Below, piece after piece: positions 1 through 11,580 of a DNA stretch of 64,000 nt (positions within the stretch are counted from its first letter, which is position 1; each line of letters begins with the position of its first letter). The stretch lies in assembly GCA_020205615.1 (NCBI GenBank), contig CM035170.1, forward strand, positions 10,038,311 through 10,102,310. Reading direction: 5' to 3'. The notes under the pieces were generated by a model. That model was not told the DNA's origin and searched no databases. It saw nothing but the letters and a program-made list of their open reading frames with translations. The translations under genes were made by a program, and so were the position numbers. Source of the DNA: Panax quinquefolius (lineage: Eukaryota; Streptophyta; Magnoliopsida; Apiales; Araliaceae).

Positions 1-858
1 ATAATTTTAATTATAAAGGAAACTGAAACTCATTAGTTAAAGTGTTGAAACAATATGAAACAAAGCTAGTTGCTTAGGCATAGTAGAGTATTAGTTAGGG
101 AATGTGAAATAAAATTAATTCTAATAAAATGGATATATGTAATAATTTTTTCATTATATGAAAATACCCACCATCAACAACAACAGCCAAACATACACTT
201 AAAATATTTTAAAATAGGTAATTGTTAAATTCACAATACTTTTTGTTATTTTCACAACAAAAGTATCGCTATAGATGTATAGCGACGGTGAAAACCGTCA
301 CTATAGGATCTATAGCAACACTTTTGTTGTGAAAATAACAATTTTTGTTATGGATTTAATAATTCCCTTTAAAATAATTTTATCCCGTCTGTTCTTTCAA
401 TCTAAACGTAACATTAGTAAAATTGATCAAACTGTCATGAATAATCCGATATTTGAATAAATGAGTATATATCTTCTTTTAATGGAAGGAAATTCTCATT
501 AAAAGTAAAATTTATCCCATCTCCTAAAGCTGGAAGAATTCTCAATGGCTTATCAGCTTAAATTATTTTTGGGCCGCAAAAAGCTTGAACACATTAGTTA
601 TATTAGTATGCTGATATACTTATAACCAAGTTTCACTATAAATCTATAATACTAGCTGTTTATTTTCTCTTAGTACACATGCCAAACTAATTAACAAGCC
701 TTTTTTTTCCTATATTCGTCATATATCTAAATGAACAGCTTGTAATAACTTGATTAATTAATTTTGTACCTCTCATATCCATTCTATATAGTTTTTTCTC
801 CCTATAATTTTTTGGTGGACCTAGCTACTCCCATGCAAGGCATTTGAATATTAAAGTT
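1..858. other. AT-rich intergenic DNA, no gene
   Basis: I see no coding signal in this stretch. Apart from the small palindrome at 243-341 it is simple AT-rich sequence. The last nine bases (850-858, attaaagtt) are the left target duplication of the neighbouring Mutator-like element. Confidence 0.6.
243..341. mobile_element. Small palindromic MITE-like element
   Basis: The two ends form a near-perfect inverted repeat of about 30 bases (243-273 against 311-341). A shorter inner palindrome carries the motif agcgacggtgaaaaccgtc. Similar agcgacg/cgtcgct cores occur in the hairpins at 20553-20727 and 20805-21051. No coding capacity. The small size and full palindromy fit a foldback or MITE relic; no clear target duplication was seen, so the class is open. 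Confidence 0.5.
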
Positions 859-2113
859 GGCTTAAATATAATTTATTATCTTAAATTATTGATCATATTT
901 CATTTTGGTAATTCACCTTTCAATTTTATCAATTAAACAAATAAACTATTAATTTTTTTTATTATTGTCCAAATTCACTTGACACGTCAAAAATTTACAA
1001 CGTATCATCCAAAGCAGGGTCATAGGAAGCTGATCTGTACTTAAATAATAATATTTATATTATTTAATTAATTTAAATTATTTGAGCAAAACTAAATTTG
1101 ACAAGTCAATTTTTATTATCATTTAAAACAAAACAAATCTGTAGACAGACAAATCTCTGCAATCGGCAAGGGCGACCATGGCGGAGATGGCGGAGATCTC
1201 CCAACAATCAACAGAAGCCGAAAACTATGAATCTATATGACAATACGACCATGGCGGAGATCTCCCATACTTCACAACACAGTCAGCTTGTGCTTAAGCT
1301 TTCTTTAGGCTCCCACTAGATTCAGAACTGCCCTTAGGGAGAAATTGGTTCACGCTAGATTCAGAATTGCTGCTTCAGTAGCTACAAAATTGATACAAAC
1401 ATGAAACCTACTTATATATATATAGACTCAGTACCACCAGGTACATACTCCAAATAGTAGACATCCGCCAAGATCTTTGTAGCCGACCACCGGGGCCTTG
1501 CCAGATCCGCCGTCGTTCAAGAGCTCCATAGATGAAACCGTTTCATCTGGGTGCTCATAACACATAACACATCTATTCAGCCAAATCTACTGCTGCAATG
1601 AATTGTTAGCCAAATCTAGTCTACTGCCGTTTCATCTCTTTATTCAGCCAAATCTGATTTGTTAGCTCATAACACATAACAGATCTTGGAGCTCTTTATT
1701 CATCTGCCACATCATGTGTTATGGCTGAATAGATCTGGGTTTCATCTGATTAATGTGTTATGGGTTTCATCTGGTTTGGCTGAATAGATGTTCATGATTT
1801 AGAATAGGAGAGATGGAGAGCTTTATTATTTAATTTGTTTAATCATGTCTTGTTAATGGGTTTTTGTTTATTTATATTTTTGCCCTCTAATATAATAAAA
1901 AAATTTAAAAACTTGATTTTTAATTTTTTTTAGTACACATCATCATAAAATTGTCTAGTGAGCGAGCCACGTTATTAGTTTATGACATGGTAGACTTAAT
2001 TAAACTAAAGTGAAAAAAATTGATAGTTTAATTATTTATTTGACAAAATTAAAAAGTGAATAACCGAAATAAAATATGATGTATAGTTTAAGATAATAAA
2101 TTATATTTAAGCC
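859..2113. mobile_element. Non-autonomous Mutator-like element, Pack-MULE candidate
   Basis: The element is flanked by an exact 9-bp direct repeat, attaaagtt, at 850-858 and 2114-2122. It begins ggcttaaatataatttatta and ends with its reverse complement; the first 27 bases at each end match perfectly, and weaker inverted similarity continues for well over 100 bases (to about 1000 and from about 1980). Long terminal inverted repeats plus a 9-bp duplication are the hallmark of Mutator-like elements. No transposase frame is visible. The middle (about 1140-1800) is clearly more GC-rich than the arms and contains gene-like sequence, including two copies of a stretch around cgaccatggcggagat (near 1171 and 1246). 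Captured host gene fragments are therefore plausible but unidentified. Confidence 0.75.
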
Positions 2114-2122
2114 ATTAAAGTT

Positions 2123-2411
2123 CTATGGGGTTTATTAGTCTGAAATTCGTACAATTGTATTTAACCCGACGACGACGAGGCCCTCAGCTTCTGTCCTCAT
2201 ACATCAGAGAGAAATGTGTGGGTGTGTGAGGGTGCACGAATTAAAGTTTGTTCACGTGATAAATGAGAGAGAGAGAGAGTAAATCCAAAATCAAATCTAG
2301 TGAAAGATCTTTCTTCTCCTCCTGAAATATTTACAGAAGATATTACATTGATATTTACAGACGGAGATAGCTGATACATAGATAGATATTTCCAGAAGCA
2401 GCTAGCTAATA
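2123..2411. other. Short spacer, no gene
   Basis: A CGA-repeat stretch near 2166, GT- and GA-rich runs (2215-2280) and a few imperfect direct repeats of gatatttacaga-type sequence (2330-2400). No convincing coding region. The bases at 2412-2420 are the left target duplication of the next element. Confidence 0.5.
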
Positions 2412-2420
2412 CATTGATAT

Positions 2421-2568
2421 GGATCCGGTTGTCATGAAATTTATTTTTTTGTAAGTTGGTTAATTGGTCAATAAAATACTGATATACATATAGTCTCGTC
2501 TGCGTGTCAGCATTCTATTGACTAATTAATCAACTTATACAAAAATAAATTTTATTGAAACCATTTCT
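2421..2568. mobile_element. MITE family M1, copy 1
   Basis: A 148-bp element with imperfect terminal inverted repeats of about 50 bases. The left arm reads ggttgtcatgaaatttattt and the right arm is its approximate reverse complement. Flanked by the 9-bp direct repeat cattgatat at 2412-2420 and 2569-2577, which suggests a Mutator-type origin. Related copies lie at 6834-7346, 7431-7577 and 22332-22489. The centre contains the variable motif ctgcgtgtcag. Confidence 0.75.
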
Positions 2569-2577
2569 CATTGATAT

Positions 2578-3705
2578 ATAGATATCTATATAAGAGAGAG
2601 AGAAAGAGAGATGGCAGTGCCAACAATAACTAATAGACATATTGAAATATTATTATTATTATTAACTGATGATGAGGAGAACTGAATGGTCCTACATGAA
2701 ATAAAAAAGCAAAGGATTGAATGAATTTTCATATTATTGGAATGATTTATTCTTCAAAATAATCATCAAATACACTATTTTTATTTTATTCATTTCATTA
2801 TTTCATTCCATCAATCTATCAATCTAAACGTAATATAAGTTGTTTAATAATTCCTTTCGGTTATCACCTTCTTTTAACCGATCTCAGTATCGGTGTTTTT
2901 TCATAAATTATAGTTTCAAGCATGATTTTCATATTCGGACCGAATCGACGGTCAGACTGGTAAAAATCGAAATCGGTCCACACTCCGCTCCGATTTGGAC
3001 CAATGACCCATTTTAAGCCAAAAACCATTTAAAATTAGTGAACCAACGGTTAAACCGCCTGACCTAGCGAACTGGTGACTGGTTCGCAGGTTGGATTCCA
3101 TACTTGCTTGAATAGATAAAAAAAATTAGGATTTCAGTCCTTTTGCCTTCAGCCTTCGTTCTGCACTTCTGCTTCTTCTCACCCAAAAAAAATCTCTCTT
3201 TCATCGGCCATCGTCATCTAATTATCTCTCTCATGGCCATCACCATCACCATCACCATCATCTCTTTCTCTCTCGCGGCTTAATTTATTAAAGGCTTTTA
3301 TTACAAAATTTGACAGTTACAATTTTAAAAAAGCATAGTTTTTCCGTAACACTATATTGCATGTATAACAATTTAACTATCACCGCACAATGTTGCGAAT
3401 GGTAAATTACTAATTTGAAAATAAAAGTCAGACATGCAACTTAATTCTCCTCCGAAAGTGTTCTTTTTTTTCCCAAATGCAAATATAATTTTATTTCTGA
3501 AAAAGAATACAAAATCCAAAAAAAAAAGAATTTGGATTGATACAATATGTTTCATGCAAAACTCAAATAAAAATAGAAAACCACATTCTAAAAGAACGAC
3601 TTCTTGAATCAAATCTAAACCCATAAGTAACTATTCTGCTAAAATATATATATATATATATATACTATCACTTCATGGCGATAGGTTCTTTATAGAAGGC
3701 TATAT
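2578..3705. other. AT-rich intergenic DNA, no gene
   Basis: Nothing coding was recognised. It holds a GA-rich run (2590-2612), a block of aaccg/cggtt-type motifs near 2930-3080 of a kind common in decayed plant transposons, a CAT/CAC triplet run (3236-3265), and a (TA)n tract at about 3645-3666 just before the long hairpin. Confidence 0.5.
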
Positions 3706-4945
3706 ATTGGAAAGGCTGAGATTGGGATATATTAATACAAGTAGTAATGACACTCTGGATTTCTATTTAAATAAGAGGGCCCACATTTTAACATATTATC
3801 GGTATAGTTAAACAAAATGAATATTTAATATTAAAATATTTAAAATAGGTATAAGTTATGCAAGCCTATTCTTTTTTTACGCATTGATGCTTTATCAGTT
3901 TTTAATCAAATATAAAGAGATTGCACAAAATATTAAAATATTAAAATATTAAAATATTTAAAAATATTCCGGTAGGTACATTTGAAGTTATGCAAGCCTA
4001 CTTTTTTAACACATTCATGTTTTATCACTTTTTAATCAAATATAAAAAGATTGCACAAAATTTATTTTGACTTACAAATATAATGTTAAAATAAATATTA
4101 GTAATATAAAAATAAATATAATTATATTATAAATAAATAAATATATAAATATAAATATTATTTTAATATTAATATATTAAAAATAAATATAATAAATATA
4201 TAATTATGCAAGATATATAATTATATTATTAATAATTATGCAAGATGTAATAAAGATGTAAATATTATTAATATAAAAATAAATATAATTATATTACATC
4301 TTTATATAAATAAATATAATTATATTACATCTTTATATAAATAAATATAATTATATTACATCTTTATATAAATAAATATAATTATATTTATTTTTATATT
4401 AATAATATTTACATCTTTATTACATCTTGCATAATTATTAATAATATAATTATATATCTTGCATAATTATATATTTATTATATTTATTTTTAATATATTA
4501 ATATTAAAAATAATATTAATATTTATATATTTATAATATAATTATATTTATTTTTATATTACTAATATTTATTTTTAACATTATATTTGTAAGTCAAAAT
4601 AAATTTTGTGCAATCTCTTTATATTTGATTAAAAAGTGATAAAGCATGAATGTGTTAAAAAAAAGAGTAGGCCGGTACAACTTGTACCGGCCGGAATATT
4701 TTTAAATATTTTAATATTTTGTGCAATCTCTTTATATTTGATTAAAAACTGATAAAGCATCAATGCGTAAAAGAGTAGGCTTAAGACAACTTGTAAAATT
4801 CTACTTAATATTTTAATATTAAATATTCATTTTGTTTAACTATACCGATAATACGTTAAAATGTGGGCCCTCTTATTTAAATAGAAACCTAGTAGAAATT
4901 TTGTCACGGTTTAGATAATATATCTCAATCTCAAATTTTCAATAA
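3706..4945. repeat. 1.2-kb near-perfect inverted repeat (long hairpin)
   Basis: The left half (about 3706-4322) is mirrored by the right half (about 4323-4945). Landmarks pair in order: aagagggcccacattttaac at 3773 with its near-complement around 4853-4872, the motif tatcggtatagttaaacaaa at 3798 with its complement near 4828, and the run gcaagatgtaataaagatgt on the left with its complement at about 4410-4430. The outermost ~50 bases pair less well. The turn holds about four copies of a ~31-bp unit (aatataattatattacatct, about 4265-4375). No reading frame and no clear target duplication. Best described as a foldback or very large MITE. A transcript through it would be a long double-stranded RNA. 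Confidence 0.8.
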
Positions 4946-5151
4946 GTTGTTGATCAACTATCAAAAAAATAAGTCACAGATACTTCTCATAAGAACTCGA
5001 ATCATTCATGTATGATCCCATATATATATATCGTGGGATTGATGAGGAATAAAATAAAGTTGATGTTTGAATCAGTTTTTCAGGTGCATGATACCATATA
5101 TATTCTGTTACTCAACATAAAGTTAAAGCAAAATTTAATTTCCAACAAAGA

Positions 5152-5215
<64 letters not shown>

Positions 5216-6062
5216 CAGCTTAGCTTACCTTAGCATCGTCTGTGTCGTCTTTCTTTGTTTTTTTGTTTCTTAGAAAAAAGTAAAGGCTGGTGAAAATGAG
5301 AGTGAAAGTGTGATGGCTCGATCAAAAGGCAATTCAGATTATCCTTTGGGCTATGGAATCTAAAGGGCAATTCAGATTATCCTGTGGACATTTGAATGAG
5401 ACCAGTAAAAAAGGGGCCATTTTTTGGTTTATTAGAATTTTCTGTATGCAAAATTATGTTGAGTGGATTTAGTAATGATTGCCATATAATCAAAAGAAAC
5501 TCATTTCCCACTTCTACATGCACGATCTCTATCCCTACCTAGTTGTACATGTACTCTTTCATTTCAATTAAAGGGCCGGGCCGGGCTCCAAAAACAAAAT
5601 CATTTCCCATTGAAAATCTGTCCCCATGTTCATGCATATCTGCATGCATCGCCCTCAATTTTTCAATTTCCTTCTTTAATTTGCCATAAAGAAAAAATCC
5701 ATCACCATTTACTCAATTAAAGTGTATAAAGTTACTTCTGCAATCAAATGAGTAAATCGTTTATGTACGAAAAATAACTTATATGTTTTATGTTGTTTAA
5801 TTTGTTTGACGGAATGACAATTCAAACGTGACCGATTTAAATAATTTAGAAAATAATTGTTTTTGAGAAGAATTGTCAATAAGACAAAACATTAGAATGA
5901 CTCAATTTTTGTACATCTGAATGATGAAATGCAACTTGATGTTCGTTCGTCTACTAGTTTATGGAATTTTAAGTGCGTTTGTTTGATTTTTACAAATAAT
6001 TTATTCTAATTCTAATTTATTTTACTCACAAACTCAATGTTTAGAGTTAAAACTTATCATAC
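4946..6062. other. AT-rich intergenic DNA with (TA)n tract
   Basis: No gene recognised. It contains a pure (TA)n tract at 5153-5210, which produces a spurious Tyr-Ile frame, and a GGGCC-rich spot near 5574-5586. Confidence 0.6.
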
Positions 6063-6738
6063 TGTTGGGGTATATGCCCAAATGACCCGACCAGTTTAAC
6101 TGGATCTATGCCCAAGAATCGTCATAGCGTGACCCGCTCAAGAAAAGCGTGTTAATTAAGGAAGCCAATGGTACACTTTAACCGAATGATCCACCCGGTC
6201 GTTCCTTGAATAGCACAACTGTCAACACGAGGCCCATGACGAAAAATGAAAACGATATTTTTTCGAAATATTGTCTTCATCCAGAAAAAGGCAAAAAAAA
6301 AATAAACAAAAAGTACAAGTTGTAATAAAAAAAGTGTTTCCGAAACTTAAAACCTAATAGTCTGACTATAGTAAAATATATGAGAAATTCGACAATAACA
6401 AAATATATGATAATACATTCATTGAAAGATACTTATCCTAGTATTTCTAAATCCAAAATCTTCAATCAAATGTTCACAATCCTATATATATACAAAAAAA
6501 AAATTTGGAGTAATCTGATCGGGGTCCAAAACGGTCGACTCTCTCGGCCGTATTTAGCCTACCGACCTCCCTTGCTCATGTGCTTGATATGATATACCAA
6601 AGGGACATGAACAAGGGGCTATAAAAGGGAGTCTCTCAAAGGATAAAAGAGAGGCTAGACATTATTTACACTTGAAATCTATTTTAGATTGATTACTTAT
6701 CTATTCACTATCACTTATACCGGAGTCGTCCCTCAACA
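6063..6738 (+). mobile_element. Probable solo LTR (~676 bp)
   Basis: It starts tgttggggtatatgccc and ends cgtccctcaaca, so the termini are the inverted tgttg/caaca expected of an LTR. A good TATA box (ctataaaaggg, 6619-6629) lies about 120 bases before the right end, as in plant LTR promoters. I saw no matching 5-bp duplication on the two sides and no primer site directly downstream, so it may be a truncated element and not a clean solo LTR. The family is unknown. Confidence 0.6.
6619..6629 (+). promoter_or_regulatory. LTR TATA box
   Basis: The motif ctataaaaggg stands out in the LTR at 6063-6738 and is followed by a short leader to the LTR end. Position and match fit an RNA polymerase II core promoter. 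Activity cannot be judged from sequence. Confidence 0.5.
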
Positions 6739-6833
6739 GTTCAAGCTATTTGCCATCGTGAAGAATTTTGTACAAGTCCGAACGAATATGAACTCACTGT
6801 TAAAGACTATCCCGAAAGCTAAGTCATGATAAT

Positions 6834-7346
6834 GGATCCGGTTATTATGAAATTTATTTTTTGGTAAGTTAGTCAATTGACTAAGAGTCCTTCTAGAGGG
6901 ACATTTTTTTGCTGACATTCTAGCGACATTATTTATTTTATTTTTTTTAGTTTTTTTTTTTGCAGTACCTCTCAAAAAATGTATAATATTTATTCCAACT
7001 GAAATTTTTGTAAAACACAATATTTTAGGTGTAATTTGGATACATACAAAAAACAGGGTTTGTACAGTCTGTACAATCCTGTTTGTTGTATGTATCCAAA
7101 TTATACATAAAATACTATTTTTTATAAAAATTTCAGTTGGAATAAATATTATATATTTTTGAGAGGTACTACAAAAAAAATTATAAAAAAAAAATAATGT
7201 CGCTAGAATGTCAGCAAAAAAATGTCCCCCTAGAATTATTGATTGACTAATAGAATACTGACACACATAGAGTCTCGCCTGCGTGTCAGCACTCTATTGG
7301 CCAATTGACCAACTTACTCAAAAATAAATTTCATGCTAACCACTTC
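6834..7346. mobile_element. MITE family M1, copy 2, split by MITE M2
   Basis: The outer parts (6834-6884 and 7242-7346) together form one M1 element beginning ggatccggttattatgaaat and ending atgctaaccacttc. An unrelated MITE fills 6885-7241. The flanks catgataat (6825-6833) and catgatact (7347-7355) match at 7 of 9 bases, consistent with an aged 9-bp target duplication. Confidence 0.7.
6885..7241. mobile_element. MITE family M2, nested in M1
   Basis: A 357-bp element whose two halves are long inverted repeats. The left arm contains gctgacattctagcgacatt and the right arm its complement near 7198-7217. It is flanked by the exact 9-bp repeat attgactaa (6876-6884 and 7242-7250), so it jumped into an existing M1 copy. 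The centre (tacagtctgtaca, with ggatacata/tatgtatcc arms) resembles the centre of the (TA)n-flanked hairpin at 20166-20511. No coding capacity. Confidence 0.75.
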
Positions 7347-7430
7347 CATGATACTAATATATATACTATTTTGTCATTTTTGTGTGGAGGTCAGAAGCAC
7401 TAATCCCTAACTAAACATACCCTTAGTTGG

Positions 7431-7577
7431 GAAGTAGTTAGTATGAAGTTTATTTTGAGGTAAGTTGGTCAATTGACCAATAGAATACTGACATGCAGAC
7501 GAGGTTGTATGTGTGTCAGAATTCTATTAGCCAATTAACCAGCTTACTAAAAAAATAACTTCATGCTAACCGGATCC
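7431..7577. mobile_element. MITE family M1, copy 3
   Basis: A 147-bp M1 element with arms around agtatgaagtttattttgag and ataacttcatgctaaccgg. It is flanked by ccttagttgg at 7421-7430 and 7578-7587, a 9 to 10-bp target duplication. It lies only 75 bases beyond copy 2. Confidence 0.75.
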
Positions 7578-7587
7578 CCTTAGTTGG

Positions 7588-8560
7588 TTGACAAACAAGA
7601 ATAATTAATATTCTTGATTGGTTCTGTAATAATTTCCACTTCCCGTAAATAAGTTTTATTGAAATAAATAAATAAATAAAACTATGCATTTAAATAAATT
7701 ATACTACTACTACTAGAATTAAAACTTTTAATTAAAAACATTTTCCATGGGAATACGGACAACTCACGAGAATGCCTAGTATAAACAAAAGACATTCTCT
7801 AGCTAAAATAGTGAATTTTTTTAAAGGAAAATTTTCTGTGTGACTGAAATTAGATAAAGAAATTGATATGATGAGAAAAAATAAATAAGAAATATTATGG
7901 GCCAATTATTTATTAATATATTATTGTAAATCAAATAAAATAGGGGCTGTTTTTGTGGGACCATGGGCTATCATAGTTGGAATATTTGAAGCATAACAGA
8001 GAGAGAGGCCCACTTCCCGCCTTTTTACCTGGAAGCAGGTATTTGACTACACACTACTACCCCTCTTTGGTAAAAGCAAAATTTGAACCATCACAATTCT
8101 CTGTTATTTTCCCCTTTTTGGTTAAAAAGACCTTGTTTTGGCCGCGCAACTACTTTATAAATAGTTTTAAAATATTTAAGTTTGTATAAAATTAAAATCA
8201 AAGTTTTTTAATTTTTAATTCACAAATTAACTTTCAAAAGTCTATGGGTATATTAATTTATGAGCAAAAAAGTTAAGGCGATCTAACTAATCAGTTCAGT
8301 AAAAAAAAATACCATTCATAGTAATATGAAAAAGTCAAAAAAGCATACCATTCAATTATCCAGAACACAAAAGTAAAGCAAGACTTCAATTTTTTACTGT
8401 CAAAATAGTACTGCTAAATAGAAAACTAAAATTAATTTGGAGGAAGTATTATTTGTTCAATTTAATTCAACACCCTTTTTTCTCTTCAAAATTTAGAGAA
8501 ATTCCAAATAAAAATATATTACAAAACATAAGCACACACTGATCAAACTATGCAAACAAC
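7588..8560. other. AT-rich intergenic DNA, no gene
   Basis: No convincing coding region. A 70-codon frame at 7977-8189 has no recognisable features and I do not consider it a gene. The stretch ends at the left LTR of element A. Confidence 0.5.
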
Positions 8561-11363
8561 ACAAATCATGATTTTGTAATTTAATTTTAATATTTATTGA
8601 ATTAAATAAATATTTTCAATGATTTAATTATTGGATTAAATAATTAATTGATGCAATTGTGGTAGATTAATTTAATTATATGTGTTACATTTATTAAATT
8701 AATGTAGAGAATAATTATTATTTGAAGTATGTCATTATGTGAGCTTATTATATTAAATGAAATATTTAATAAGCATAATGTTATTTTAATTAATGTAATA
8801 ATTAATTAGAGAATTAATAATTTGACATTATTTATTAATGAGAAATTAAATATATGACTATGTGAATTTATGAGAAGTTATTATATTTTTTTTATATTAA
8901 ATAAGATATTTGATTTATTGTGCAAGTGGGTGTGACATGATTTAAACTATATGATAAAACTTTATTAAATTAAATGGTTTTGAAATCTATTAAGCCTAGC
9001 CAAACATGGCCTTAGTGGGAGTTACTAGCAGTTACCCATGACTGGGTTAACTGACCAGTATGCGCTTCAGTTCTCTTTTCATTTATTATACGTACTCTTC
9101 TTTCTATTCATTTTCTAAGTTTGAAAACAGAGGGGAGAAAGAGTTTGAGGAATTGTCAGATAAAATTGTGAGATTTATAGATATTGGGAGTGTGTAATCT
9201 ACAAATTATTGTGAAAGAGTCATCTGTGATCATCTCTTCTAAATTTATACTCTACAGGGTAATCTCCTCCTTCCCAATTTCTATTTTACGTTGTTTGAGT
9301 TTTACAAAAAAAATGGCTTTCACAGTTTTTCTGTAAAGTCTCTATGATGGGAAATTGTAAGACTTATGTGCATATATAGGTTAAGATGTTGTCAAATCAT
9401 ATTTAATTATATATATTTTGTAAACCATAACATCAGTTTCATGAAAATACGTAGTATATGATTTCTACAAAATTACAGAGTATGGGTTTTTGCCTTATAC
9501 ATGATAATTCATGTGTTGATCGTATATTATCCCTAAATTTTATACTCGTATGTTGTTATGCATGTTGATACGAAGAGACCAATGTTTAAATAAACGGATT
9601 CGGTGTTATAACGAATCCGTAGTGATAATTTTCATGTTTTATTTTCAAAACCTTAAAAAACATTAAAGTCAGTGAAATTCACATATTTTAGTTATGTGAT
9701 TATGTGATTTAATGGGTTAAAACCATTCTATAAATGTTGGGTTATGTTTATGCATGAATTATAACATGTGGGTATGATTAATTTCGTGTAATAGTAATTT
9801 AATTAGAGTTTTTGGGCTGTGTTCTACAATTTTCGCGAATTACGAATTGAGTTTACAGTTCGCCATGCCATGCCATCAGCCCTCAAACCTTATATCCCAG
9901 TACACGCCATTACAATACCACCACATCTCGAGTCCTTGTGTCTCTCAAGCCATGACACCATGAATAAAAGAATAAATACAATACAAGTAAAAAAGTCCAA
10001 ATAAAATACCACTCTCTGTAATGTCCGTAAAAATGAGATATTTTTAATGTTCAAGTCTAGAAATGTGATAAAGAACTTGATTTAAAGAACATAGAGATAT
10101 GTTAAAAGTATAATGAGATGATAAAATAGATGTTTAACATGTAAATAACATAATTACATTGAGTTATGGAGTACATAATTAAATTATTATTCATGAAGTG
10201 ATATTATGTGACAGTAAATGTGATAATTTGACTAAGTATAGTCATAACCAAAGTTTAGACAAAAGAATAATCGTTGATGATTAGTTAAGTTATAATTAAC
10301 TGGTATTGTGAATGTGAATGGTATGTAGGATTAAATTCAAAGAACGTGCTTAGTTAAAGTGTAATCTACGCATGAGGCAAGTTTCCTAACCCTACTTGTC
10401 ATTATTGTTCAAGTTTATTATTTACCTCGAGTAAATTATCATTACTATTATTCAAGTTCAAATGTTATATTAAAGATTTATTATCTTTTCAAAGCATGAT
10501 TCAGCTTATACAATAATTGTCCTATTGTATACTTCTTGAGATTATTATTCAAATTGAATATCATTATTGTTGAACCTTATTAGACTAGTGAACTTTATTG
10601 ATTCAACTAGTCCTTAGTTGATGAACGTTCTAAATTTCGAAACCCTCATTGAATTATCCAAACCAAACTTCCTTTGGTGCGATTCGAATGTCAAACCGAG
10701 ATGAACAACCTCAGCAAAGGGATTTACTTATCGTTAGCGTTAAGATATTGTGCATGTATGGTACTAAGGGTGATCCCCTAAGTACGAGAAGAAAGGTCCA
10801 TAGTCTTATGATCATTAAAGGTTTCAAGTATAACCCTTGATAACCTAGGACATAGTTCAAGGTCTTATGACCCTCGAAATTCTTTTGATTCTTGTTATTC
10901 ATTCTTGATTCAAAAGTTGAGCTTTTATTCGGATGTTTTTGATTTACTCGCATGTTATTATACTTGTTATTTCATTATTATACTTGTGGGCAATAGTGCT
11001 CACTCTTGCTTAATAATAACATTGCGCTTAAGAACGAAAGAACCGATGAACCTTCCACTAGTAAAAGGCAAGGGCAAAGTTAGCAAGTGATGAAGACTTG
11101 TTATTTTATTAGATGATGTATTTATGTTTAAGACTTGAGTTAATGATGTTGTTTAAGACTTATTTATTTATGATTCCACATGATGTTTAAGGTTAGTTTA
11201 ACTCGGGATTATTATTATTATTCGGATGTTGTAACCCTTAAAGGAAGATTTTATTCTATCTATTGCATGGTTTGCATTTATTATGGGTAGATAGATAGAT
11301 GATATTTGTACAGTGAACACCAAATCCCGTGGAATCGAAGTACCCGGATTTGGGGGTGTCACA
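8561..11363 (+). repeat. Element A 5' LTR
   Basis: About 2.8 kb, co-linear with the 3' LTR at 17287-20105. It ends ggggtgtcaca, directly followed by the primer site. Recognition starts at about 8561; the exact left end is uncertain because the opening tgtgacgaacgag of the other LTR is not preserved. A ~200-bp patch (about 9807-10005) is very different from the matching patch in the 3' LTR. Confidence 0.85.
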
Positions 11364-11366
11364 AGT

Positions 11367-11379
11367 TGGTATCAAAGCT
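11367..11379 (+). other. Element A primer binding site (tRNA-iMet)
   Basis: tggtatcaaagct, three bases after the LTR end, matches the complement of the plant initiator tRNA-Met 3' end with one change (tggtatcagagc expected). It primes minus-strand DNA synthesis in Ty3/gypsy elements. Confidence 0.85.
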
Positions 11380-11580
11380 GTAGGTTATGAACCTTAGGTG
11401 GGGGAACAACCTTAGGTAGTAGCCTTATAGAAGAAGATAGTAATGGAAAACTCTTATCGAGTTCTAAGAAATGAATTTTTGTAATTCATTGAAGATAATA
11501 AAATACGTTATGTGTTTATGTGTTAAAGTATGCGTTAGATGATACGACTTAGTAACTAAAACTTAAAATTTTGTTGTCAG

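Noticed and set aside
1098..1319. Small gene with MADS-like or signal-type start
   Set aside because: The 73-codon frame lies across a duplicated cgaccatggcggagat segment in the MULE and reads as repeat, not as a protein.
5012..5233. 73-codon frame rich in Tyr-Ile
   Set aside because: It is the translation of the (TA)n tract at 5153-5210. Similar frames near 20030 and 54281 are also TA artefacts.
6733..7266. 177-codon minus-strand frame
   Set aside because: It runs across the inverted repeat of MITE M2 and its M1 host. The protein is a palindrome translation with no domain.
7977..8189. 70-codon frame as a gene
   Set aside because: Single short frame, no motif, no flanking signals. It could be chance in AT-rich DNA.
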